A stretch of DNA of 7,411 nucleotides. Source: DATJHM01 sp035493895 (GTDB lineage Bacteria; Chloroflexota; Ktedonobacteria; Ktedonobacterales; Ktedonobacteraceae). The translations under genes and the position numbers were made by a program. The notes under the pieces were generated by a model. It did no database searches and was not told the origin of the DNA. It saw nothing but the letters and a program-made list of their open reading frames with translations. Numbering within the stretch: position 1 is the first letter of the stretch; each line of letters starts with the position of its first letter. Below are positions 1 through 4,739 of the stretch, one piece after another. The stretch spans positions 1-7,411 of the forward strand of contig DATJHM010000067.1 of assembly GCA_035493895.1 (NCBI GenBank). The letters run 5' to 3'.

Positions 1-117
1 TCGGTGGGGGAACGCAAATGACCGGTTTTTTCGGGCTCATGCCTCTTTCCTCCCGATCCTGTGTGACACGATTGACCCTCTCGGCTTTCTATTGACCTGC
101 ATAATGGCATCTGAACC

Positions 118-138
118 ATTCTTAGGTTGATGCGTATT
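118..138 (+). repeat. Direct repeat, copy 1 (21 nt)
   Basis: This 21-nt segment recurs at 349-369 with one mismatch; the identical core is GGTTGATGCGTATT (125-138 and 356-369). The second copy runs on into the 17-mer-like repeat at 373-389. Both copies lie in non-coding DNA. Confidence 0.7.
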
Positions 139-160
139 GGATCGGCATAAAGCCCGATCC
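139..160. repeat. Small inverted repeat (7-bp stem)
   Basis: GGATCGG at 139-145 pairs exactly with CCGATCC at 154-160 around an 8-nt loop. It directly follows the first copy of the 21-nt direct repeat that ends at 138. The role is unknown; it is one of several palindromes crowded into this non-coding stretch. Confidence 0.55.
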
Positions 161-236
161 CTACCTCTGCCTTTCTTCGAGGGTTGGGACCATGGTTACC
201 CCCTTGCCAGCAAACTCCCTCGCCTCGTCAATGGAT

Positions 237-280
237 CAGTAGTGGCACAGTTCCGCTGCGGTTCCACCGTGCCACTACTG
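237..280. repeat. Palindromic intergenic repeat, copy A
   Basis: CAGTAGTGGCAC at 237-248 and GTGCCACTACTG at 269-280 are perfect 12-bp inverted arms around a 20-nt loop. The inner part (244-273: GGCACAGTTCC, 11 variable bases, ACCGTGCC) is closely matched at 4610-4638 in the transport operon. In RNA it would form a stable hairpin, but no T-run follows on either strand, so a simple intrinsic terminator is unlikely. A dispersed genomic palindrome (REP-like) is the best reading. Confidence 0.7.
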
Positions 281-348
281 TCACCAAAGGCCCACCATGG
301 GTTTGTTCCTGCCCGCGTGCCCCACCGGCCATCTTGAATGTCTCAGCT

Positions 349-369
349 ATTCTTCGGTTGATGCGTATT
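349..369 (+). repeat. Direct repeat, copy 2 (21 nt)
   Basis: This is the second copy of the segment at 118-138, with one mismatch in 21 positions (C at 355 against A at 124). It is followed after three bases by the inverted copy of the 17-mer repeat family at 373-389, so the two motifs may be parts of one larger element. Confidence 0.7.
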
Positions 370-372
370 CGT

Positions 373-389
373 CGCTGCTTGTTTGCGAC
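373..389 (-). repeat. Inverted, diverged copy of the 17-mer repeat
   Basis: Read on the minus strand, this segment matches the 17-mer GGCGCAGACAAGCAGCG found at 4531-4547 and 4654-4670 at 15 of 17 positions. Weaker similarity to the 4654 copy continues past it (a TACG followed by ATCAAC). Confidence 0.55.
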
Positions 390-430
390 CGGGGCGACGG
401 CGCGGTGGGAGGTAGTCGCGGCCGGTCGCA
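384..430. repeat. GC-rich stem-loop downstream of the aldo/keto reductase
   Basis: TGCGACCGG (384-392) pairs with CCGGTCGCA (422-430), and inside it GCGAC (394-398) pairs with GTCGC (415-419), giving a two-part stem. It begins 17 bases beyond the reductase stop codon on the minus strand, so it could end or protect that transcript. There is no U-run after it in the minus direction, so an intrinsic terminator is not proven. Confidence 0.45.
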
Positions 431-447
431 GATAAGCGGCGACTCTA

Positions 448-1428
448 CTAGAAACCTTCTGATGCCTGGGGCAGGTAGTGTTTCTCGAGGCGTCGTAGTT
501 CGTCCTCGTTCAGGCTTACGTCAACTGCGGCGAGGGCGTCCGTCAGATGCTCTGTCTTCGTGACGCCGACGATCGGGGCGGTGACTGCGGGTTTGTGGAG
601 GAGCCATGCGAGCGCGATCTGCGCGCGGGAGACGCCTCGTTCATTGGCGATCGTGGCGACCGTGTCCACAATCTGCTGATTGGCTTCTTCCGCCTGACGA
701 TACAGGGTCTGGCCGAAGCGATCGGTTTCGCTACGCTTCGTGGCGACATCGCTATTGCGGGTGAGGCGACCGCGTGCCAACGGACTCCAGGGGATCACAC
801 CGACGCCCTGATCGAGGCAGAACGGAAGCATCTCGCGCTCTTCCTCGCGCATGAGGAGGTTATACTGATTCTGCATAGAGACAAAGCGGGTCCAGCCGTG
901 CAGATCGGCAATATACTGGGCTTTCGCGAATTGCCAGGTCCACATCGACGACGCGCCGATGTAGCGTACTTTGCCGGAGCGTACCAGATCGTGGAGTGCC
1001 AGCATCGTCTCCTCAATAGGCGTATTTGGATCGTAGCGGTGAATTTGATAGAGGTCAATATAGTCCGTTCCGAGCCGCCTGAGACTCTGCTCAACCTGCG
1101 CAAAAATAGCGGCACGAGACAGGCCGCTCTCCTTAGGTCCCGGTCCCATCTTATTGAAGACCTTGGTAGCGATAATAACCTCATCGCGCTTCGCAAGCTC
1201 CTTCAGAAGGACCTTGCCCACAATCTCCTCGCTGCTGCCTAATGAGTAGACATTGGCAGTATCGAAGGTCGTAATGCCAGCCTCGAGAGCCTTTTTGATC
1301 AGAGGTCGTGCCTCATCGATGCCAAGCGACCATTCATGTGAGCCCCGTTGCGGCTCACCAAAACTCATGCAGCCAAGAATAACTCGTGAGACAAGTAGAC
1401 CTGAGTTTCCCAAACGATCATATTTCAT
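448..1428 (-). CDS. Aldo/keto reductase, YajO-like
   Basis: This 326-residue cytosolic enzyme is predicted to be an NADP(H)-dependent oxidoreductase with a TIM-barrel fold that reduces aldehydes, ketones or sugars. The catalytic tetrad is visible: Asp56 and Tyr61 in FDTANVY, Lys89 in IATKV and His130 in LYQIHR. LGCMSFGEP (18-26), IGASSM (157-162), EEEREMLP (195-202), VIPWSPLARGRLTR (211-224) and QIALAWLL (270-277) closely resemble E. coli YajO as recalled, and the length fits. I chose the ATG at 1428 because family members begin there and GAAAGG lies upstream (spacing about 12, rather long). A longer in-frame ATG at 1464 has no better support and overlaps a possible -10 (GATAAT, minus strand, 1463-1468). 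The gene is co-directional with the regulator, 145 bp downstream of it. A role in polyol or sugar metabolism is inferred from context; the substrate is unknown. Confidence 0.93.
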   Translation of the reverse strand: MKYDRLGNSGLLVSRVILGCMSFGEPQRGSHEWSLGIDEARPLIKKALEAGITTFDTANVYSLGSSEEIVGKVLLKELAKRDEVIIATKVFNKMGPGPKESGLSRAAIFAQVEQSLRRLGTDYIDLYQIHRYDPNTPIEETMLALHDLVRSGKVRYIGASSMWTWQFAKAQYIADLHGWTRFVSMQNQYNLLMREEEREMLPFCLDQGVGVIPWSPLARGRLTRNSDVATKRSETDRFGQTLYRQAEEANQQIVDTVATIANERGVSRAQIALAWLLHKPAVTAPIVGVTKTEHLTDALAAVDVSLNEDELRRLEKHYLPQASEGF

Positions 1429-1573
1429 AGTAGTATTTTTCCTTTCTTGCTTCGGTCCTATCATTATCGCACTTCATCATTGGCGTAGGGAAGTCATGTA
1501 GGTGCTGGCTCTACGGGAAGCAGAAAGGGGAAGCGAGCAGAGAGGCGCGTCGATGGGCTTTTTGCGAGCTCGA

Positions 1574-2629
1574 TCAGGGGTGAAATTGACCGAGAAGATC
1601 GGGTGTGTGTAACTGCGCACCACAGGATTCGCGAACGATCAAGCGCGTGGGCAGGCGTATCTCTTGCGGTGCTCGTGCTCGATCTTGTAAGCGTGCGAAG
1701 AGAAGATACGCAGCTTGTTTCCCGATCTCATACGTAGGTTGTTCAATGACAGTCAAATGGGGGCGCATCACAGGGGCCCAGGTGAAATCATCGAAACAGG
1801 CAATCGCGATATCTTCGGGGCAACGCAGACCGCACCGGGCTATAGCTTGTAGTGCGCCAGTCACCATCGTGCCATCCATCATAAAAAGCGCCGTTGGGCG
1901 ATTTTCGAGCGCGAGAAGTTGCATCGCACCGCGCTCACCGCCATCGACACGCGGACGCATCATCGCGATCAGGGCAGGATCGACGGCAAGGCCATGTTGT
2001 GCGAGAGCATCGGTATATCCCTGGATGCGTTCTTCGGTAGGAGCAATGCCACGGACCCCCGATACCAGGCCAATGCGGCTGTGACCAAGCGTAATCAGAT
2101 GTTCGATAGCGGTCCTGGCCCCGATTCTATTCTCAACCATCACCGTATCAATGCCCAGATCAAAGAGCGAGCGATCGATACTGACCAGAGCGAGATGCTG
2201 AAGAGGGAGCGATTGGAGATACTCGTAACTGTGGTCCGTAACAGCAATAATCAGGCCGTCTGCCTGTTTGCTTTCTAAGAGTTGAAGGTAGCGTTTCTCC
2301 TTTTCGCTATCCTCATTAGTATTTCCGAGGATCAAAGAATAATTATGCGTATGTGCCACATCTTCCACGCCACGGGCAATATTCGTATAGAAAGGATTCG
2401 TGATATCGGGGACAATAAGTCCGATGCTATGGCTGATCTGCGTCTTGAGTCCACGCGCAAAGCTATTGCGTTGATAGCCCAGGGTAGCGATGCTTTCACG
2501 CACGCGTTGTGCTAATTCCGGGCTCACATATTTGTTCTCATTCATCACCGCCGACACAGTTGCCACGGAAACGGAAGCATGGAGAGCTACATCTTTGATC
2601 GTTACTGAGCGTTCAGCAGGCATCGCCAT
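1574..2629 (-). CDS. LacI-family transcriptional regulator
   Basis: This 351-residue protein is predicted to be a DNA-binding repressor of the divergent polyol transport operon. An N-terminal LacI helix-turn-helix spans about residues 9-30 (VTIKDVALHASVSVATVSAV), with Ala27 where many members have Arg. The hinge helix follows at about 53-62 (QRNSFARGLK). From residue 69 comes the periplasmic-binding-protein-like effector domain: IGLIVPDITNPFY (69-81), GLIIA (125-129), LGHSRIGLVSG (181-191), ALFMMDG (247-253), IACFDD (276-281) and a C-terminal RLIVRESCG (329-337). Length is normal. I chose the ATG at 2629 because AAAGGA precedes it by 6 nt; M3 at 2623 is the alternative, and an upstream ATG at 2674 lacks a ribosome site. 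Its gene diverges from the transport genes, and the perfect palindrome at 2859-2896 is the obvious operator. The inducer is not readable from sequence; a polyol is inferred. Confidence 0.94.
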   Translation of the reverse strand: MAMPAERSVTIKDVALHASVSVATVSAVMNENKYVSPELAQRVRESIATLGYQRNSFARGLKTQISHSIGLIVPDITNPFYTNIARGVEDVAHTHNYSLILGNTNEDSEKEKRYLQLLESKQADGLIIAVTDHSYEYLQSLPLQHLALVSIDRSLFDLGIDTVMVENRIGARTAIEHLITLGHSRIGLVSGVRGIAPTEERIQGYTDALAQHGLAVDPALIAMMRPRVDGGERGAMQLLALENRPTALFMMDGTMVTGALQAIARCGLRCPEDIAIACFDDFTWAPVMRPHLTVIEQPTYEIGKQAAYLLFARLQDRARAPQEIRLPTRLIVRESCGAQLHTPDLLGQFHP

Positions 2630-2657
2630 AGGATTTCCTTTCGCCGTTATGCAGAAT

Positions 2658-2694
2658 AAGTGTAATCTCCACACTTGAGGCTGATCATTACACT
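2658..2694. repeat. Overlapping inverted repeats at the regulator start site
   Basis: AGTGTAAT (2659-2666) is mirrored by ATTACACT (2687-2694) with 20 nt between. A shorter repeat, AAGTGT (2658-2663) against ACACTT (2671-2676), shares its left arm. They lie around the predicted regulator transcription start, so a regulatory site or alternative mRNA hairpins are possible. They do not resemble the 38-bp palindrome. Confidence 0.4.
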
Positions 2695-2695
2695 G

Positions 2696-2725
2696 AACGT
2701 ATCATAGTCGCTATTCCTCTGTCAA
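2696..2725 (-). promoter_or_regulatory. Predicted promoter of the LacI regulator gene
   Basis: On the minus strand, TTGACA (2725-2720) is followed after 18 bp by TACGTT (2701-2696), with a TG one base upstream of the -10 (extended -10 form). Transcription would start near 2688, about 60 nt before the regulator start codon. The -35 is a perfect consensus and the -10 is weak. Confidence 0.5.
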
Positions 2726-2739
2726 GGAAAGAGTTGTAG

Positions 2740-2817
2740 ATGGCGGCAAAGAGTTCTAAAGCCGTAGACTTTCGGATAGAGCAAGCAGTCAGATTGGTGC
2801 TGGCAAAAAGTGCATGA
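2740..2817 (+). pseudogene. Possible transposase N-terminal remnant (25 codons)
   Basis: An ATG at 2740 preceded by AAGGAAAGAG (2724-2733) opens a 25-codon frame ending in TGA at 2815-2817. The peptide contains DFRIEQAVRLVL, which resembles the start of the helix-turn-helix region of IS3-type OrfA transposases (pattern EFREQAVRLVLE). Nothing after the stop, in any frame, continues a transposase. The best reading is a decayed insertion-sequence fragment; a genuine small protein or chance is also possible. The ribosome-site-like purines overlap the regulator's -35. Confidence 0.35.
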
Positions 2818-2832
2818 AGATATTATCGCAAC

Positions 2833-2862
2833 TTGACAAACAAATAGAGAATATGGTATATT
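2833..2862 (+). promoter_or_regulatory. Predicted sigma70-type promoter of the polyol operon
   Basis: TTGACA (2833-2838) and TATATT (2857-2862) are separated by 18 bp. The -35 is a perfect consensus and the -10 is close to it. Transcription would begin about 2869, inside the palindrome that starts at 2859, which is a classical geometry for repression by blocking RNA polymerase. The leader to the first start codon would be about 220 nt. Confidence 0.75.
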
Positions 2863-2896
2863 CAGAAAAACGATTAGCTAATCGTTTTTCTGAATA
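2859..2896. promoter_or_regulatory. Perfect 38-bp palindrome, probable LacI-family operator
   Basis: Nineteen bases (2859-2877) are followed without a spacer by their exact reverse complement (2878-2896). The centre is CGATTAGCTAATCG, flanked by A5 on the left and T5 on the right. LacI-family dimers bind palindromes with no central gap, usually 14-20 bp, so the central part is the likely binding site. It covers the -10 and the start site of the transport promoter and lies next to a divergent LacI gene. The length beyond the usual operator is unusual; a bidirectional terminator-like hairpin is the main alternative. Confidence 0.75.
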
Positions 2897-2987
2897 ATAC
2901 ACCATTTTCAGTAGGTAGTAAAGAGAAAGAAAAGATCAGAAGATAGCTGCAAGCCATGCAGAGAAGGGAGAGAGAAGAGTAGAAGGT

Positions 2988-3011
2988 AGGCGTAAGCGAT
3001 GCTGCTTGCCT
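2988..3011 (+). promoter_or_regulatory. Possible stem-loop in the operon leader
   Basis: AGGC-GT-AAGC (2988-2997, GT bulged) can pair with GCTTGCCT (3004-3011) around GATGCT. AAGG (2983-2986) and CCTT (3016-3019) can extend the stem across an internal loop. Function is unknown, and no riboswitch class is recognised. Confidence 0.35.
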
Positions 3012-3068
3012 CATTCCTTACATACGTCATGTTGAGCTTATTATCAGACATCGGCATGTCTTGAGTGT

Positions 3069-3083
3069 TCCATGTCATGGAGG
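3069..3083 (+). promoter_or_regulatory. Shine-Dalgarno site of the binding protein, inside a small inverted repeat
   Basis: GGAGG (3079-3083) lies 6 nt before the ATG at 3090 and fixes that start over the in-frame ATG at 3072. TCCAT (3069-3073) can pair with ATGGA (3077-3081) around GTC, which would partly hide the Shine-Dalgarno bases. Whether this weak hairpin matters for translation is unknown. Confidence 0.6.
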
Positions 3084-3089
3084 AATACA

Positions 3090-4475
3090 ATGAAGATTAC
3101 GACACGAGCCATTGCGTTGCTCACCGGTTTTGCCCTGCTTTTCACGGGACTGGCGGCCTGTGCTCCTGGTGGTCAGACGTCATCATCGTCATCGAACACG
3201 ACAACGCTCACTGTCGCGACCGTCAATAATTCGCAGATGGTGCAGATGGAACAATTAACCAAACAGGTATTTGAAAAAAGCAATCCCACGATCAAAGTGA
3301 ATTTTGTCACCTTGCCGGAAAACGATCTGCGCTCAAAAGTGACACAAGATGTTGCCACCAATGCTGGAAAGTTTGACATTGCCACGATTGGTAGTTACGA
3401 AACGCCTATCTGGGCGCACAATGGTTGGTTACAGGACCTCACACCGTATTTTGATAAAATGTCGGCTCAACAGAAGAGCAGTTATAACTATGACGACCTG
3501 CTCAAGCCAGTGATGGCCTCGCTCTCCTATCAGAAGCATCCCTATGCGGTTCCGTTTTACGCGGAAAGCAGCATGATGATGTACAACAAACAGCTCTTTG
3601 CCCAGCATAATCTGACCATGCCTGAGCATCCCACCTGGGATCAGATCACCCATTTTGCGCAGGTGCTCAACGATCCCGCCCATGGGGTCGCCGGTCTTGT
3701 GCTGCGTGGTCAGGCCGGATGGGGAATGAACATGGCCCCATTGGACACCATGATCAACACCTATGGTGGGCAATGGTTTGATATGAACTGGCAACCGCAG
3801 CTCACCAGTCCTGCCGTCCAGCAAGCCGTCACCGACTACGTGACCCTGTTGCAGAAGTACGGGGAGCCGGGCGCATCAACGGCTGGTTGGCAAGAGTGTT
3901 TGAGCTTGATATCGCAGGGCAAAGCGGGTATGTATTACGATGCGACATCGCTTGCGGGTGTGCTGGAGACGCCTTCGCAGTCCAAGATCGCGGGCAACGT
4001 TGGCTATGCGTATGCGCCGACAAAAGTGACCGCGAACGGTAGTCGCTGGCTCTGGGCCTGGTCGCTTGGGTTGGTCAATAGTAGCCACAACAAAGATGCC
4101 GCCTTCCAATTTATTACCTGGGCGACCAGCGCGCAATATCTGACGCTTGCGGGTAAAACCTTTGGTTGGGCCAACGTCCCGCCGGGAACGAGGACATCGA
4201 TTTACCAGAACCCCGACTATCAAAAGGCCGCCCCATTTGCCCAGATCGCGCTCGACTCGATTAACACCGCCACGCCCGATCAACCGACGCTCAATCCGGT
4301 TCCCTATCGTGGTATTCAATACGTGGGCATTCCGCAATTTGAATCGGTGGGGCAGACGATAAGCGAAAACATTTCGGCCGTGATTGCCGGGAAAATGACG
4401 GTGGCACAGGCATTACAGCAATCGAATCAGCTGCTCGCAACGCAGGTCAATAAGAGCAATACGGCTGGGTATTAA
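3090..4475 (+). CDS. smoE: Polyol ABC transporter substrate-binding lipoprotein, SmoE/MtlE type
   Basis: This 461-residue extracytoplasmic protein is predicted to bind a sugar alcohol (sorbitol/mannitol class) and deliver it to the permeases. The N-terminus is a lipoprotein signal: Lys2 and Arg6, a hydrophobic stretch at 7-20, lipobox LAAC with Cys24 as the lipidated residue, then a Ser/Thr-rich linker (30-39). The mature part is a family 1 solute-binding protein. Segments that recall SmoE are TVATVNNSQMV (41-51), DIATIGSYETPIW (96-108), PFYAESSMMMYNK (155-167), GQAGWGMNMAPLDTMINTYGG (207 to 227), SRWLWAWSLG (318-327), GWANVPPGTR (359-368) and NPDYQKAAPFA (374-384). The start is fixed by GGAGG 6 nt upstream. 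It is first in the operon behind the palindrome-controlled promoter. The family is clear; the exact polyol is not, and other carbohydrates cannot be excluded. Confidence 0.92.
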   Translation: MKITTRAIALLTGFALLFTGLAACAPGGQTSSSSSNTTTLTVATVNNSQMVQMEQLTKQVFEKSNPTIKVNFVTLPENDLRSKVTQDVATNAGKFDIATIGSYETPIWAHNGWLQDLTPYFDKMSAQQKSSYNYDDLLKPVMASLSYQKHPYAVPFYAESSMMMYNKQLFAQHNLTMPEHPTWDQITHFAQVLNDPAHGVAGLVLRGQAGWGMNMAPLDTMINTYGGQWFDMNWQPQLTSPAVQQAVTDYVTLLQKYGEPGASTAGWQECLSLISQGKAGMYYDATSLAGVLETPSQSKIAGNVGYAYAPTKVTANGSRWLWAWSLGLVNSSHNKDAAFQFITWATSAQYLTLAGKTFGWANVPPGTRTSIYQNPDYQKAAPFAQIALDSINTATPDQPTLNPVPYRGIQYVGIPQFESVGQTISENISAVIAGKMTVAQALQQSNQLLATQVNKSNTAGY

Positions 4476-4574
4476 ATCGTTTCTGCGTCGGGGGCGTGCA
4501 CATGTACGTTTTAGGCGACCGAACGAACCCGGCGCAGACAAGCAGCGCTCATAGACATGAAGTGAATCGCCTCT

Positions 4575-4592
4575 CCTCTCAGGGGCGAGAGG
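4575..4592 (+). repeat. Stem-loop in the operon spacer
   Basis: CCTCTC (4575-4580) pairs with GAGAGG (4587-4592) around AGGGGC. A competing pairing of CTCTCC (4571-4576) with GGAGAG (4596-4601) is possible. No T-run follows, so it is not a standard terminator; mRNA protection or attenuation is possible. Confidence 0.45.
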
Positions 4593-4609
4593 GGTGGAGA
4601 GAGTTCGCA

Positions 4610-4638
4610 GGCACAGTTCCGTTCCTCTCCACCGTGCC
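4610..4638. repeat. Palindromic intergenic repeat, copy B
   Basis: GGCACAGTTCC (4610-4620), ten variable bases, then ACCGTGCC (4631-4638). Copy A at 244-273 has identical ends with eleven bases between. Here the pairing is shorter, AGGCAC (4609-4614) with GTGCCT (4634-4639), than the 12-bp arms of copy A. It marks a dispersed repeat family in this genome. Confidence 0.65.
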
Positions 4639-4705
4639 TCTACCGGGTCTATGGGCGCAGACAAGCAGCGTCTCTACGGGGATGATCAACGCCGGTAAAA
4701 GACCA

Positions 4706-4725
4706 GCGTATTATAGCGTATTATA
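4706..4725 (+). repeat. Tandem 10-bp duplication before the permease ribosome site
   Basis: GCGTATTATA occurs twice back to back (4706-4715, 4716-4725), ending where the Shine-Dalgarno AAGGAAGG (4725-4732) begins. TATTAT within it resembles a -10 box, but no matching -35 is seen. It may be a slippage duplication. Confidence 0.6.
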
Positions 4726-4739
4726 AGGAAGGTTTTGCC

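Larger units (their letters stand above)
1..447. other. Non-coding, repeat-rich intergenic region
   Basis: No convincing gene is seen here. Short open frames exist on the plus strand, but none has a recognisable protein motif or a good ribosome site. The region does contain several inverted repeats (139-160, 237-280, 384-430), a near-perfect 21-nt direct repeat (118-138 and 349-369), and sequences shared with the spacer at 4476-4739. ATTGACC also occurs twice (71-77 and 91-97). On the minus strand this is the downstream flank of the aldo/keto reductase, so some hairpins may lie in the 3' end of its transcript. A gene reaching in from beyond the left edge cannot be excluded for the first 130 bases. 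Confidence 0.6.
2630..3089. other. Divergent intergenic control region
   Basis: These 460 bases separate the regulator and transport genes. From left to right they hold the regulator leader and promoter, a 25-codon transposase-like remnant (2740-2817), the transport promoter (2833-2862), the 38-bp palindrome (2859-2896) and a purine-rich leader of about 220 nt with two possible hairpins and a small possible leader ORF. No complete gene is present. Confidence 0.75.
4531..4670 (+). repeat. Repeat-bounded module (possible small non-autonomous element)
   Basis: GGCGCAGACAAGCAGCG occurs identically at 4531-4547 and 4654-4670. Just inside lie 7-bp inverted repeats, CATAGAC (4550-4556, two bases in) and GTCTATG (4647-4653, directly adjacent). 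The interior has CCTCTC/GAGAGG (4575-4580 with 4587-4592) and the GGCAC/GTGCC palindrome. Inverted repeats flanked by direct repeats suggest a MITE-like insertion, although 17 bp is long for a target duplication. A mosaic of dispersed repeats is the alternative. Confidence 0.45.
4476..4739 (+). other. Repeat-bearing spacer between binding-protein and permease genes
   Basis: This 264-bp gap is long for an operon whose permease genes are only 4 bp apart. It holds two copies of a 17-mer (4531-4547, 4654-4670), a stem-loop (4575-4592), a copy of the palindromic repeat (4610-4638) and a tandem 10-mer (4706-4725). No gene is convincing. By analogy with repeats between malE and malF, it may lower permease expression relative to the binding protein. 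Confidence 0.6.

Noticed and set aside
72..105. Promoter from TTGACC and CATAAT in the left region
   Set aside because: The spacing is 22 bp from the first TTGACC and 2 bp from the second, neither compatible with a normal promoter.
2..130. Open plus-strand frame at the left edge (43 codons to the stop at 128-130) that could be the C-terminus of a gene
   Set aside because: No recognisable motif, and its end overlaps the repeated segment at 118-138. The short length makes an open frame by chance likely; the sequence left of the window would decide.
547..1242. 231-codon open frame on the plus strand
   Set aside because: It is antisense to the aldo/keto reductase, whose motifs and catalytic residues are clear, and its own translation shows no family pattern.
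2865..2890. The A-tract, palindrome and T-tract as a bidirectional intrinsic terminator
   Set aside because: The stem core is short and AT-rich with no loop, no convergent genes end here, and a good promoter runs into it. Operator is the better explanation, though not proven.
3072..3089. Upstream in-frame ATG as the start of the binding protein
   Set aside because: It has no ribosome site, adds six residues before a well-formed lipoprotein signal, and the GGAGG sits between the two ATGs, correctly spaced for 3090.
3876..4337. 153-codon minus-strand open frame
   Set aside because: It lies antisense within the binding-protein gene and has an Arg-rich, motif-free translation typical of a shadow frame.
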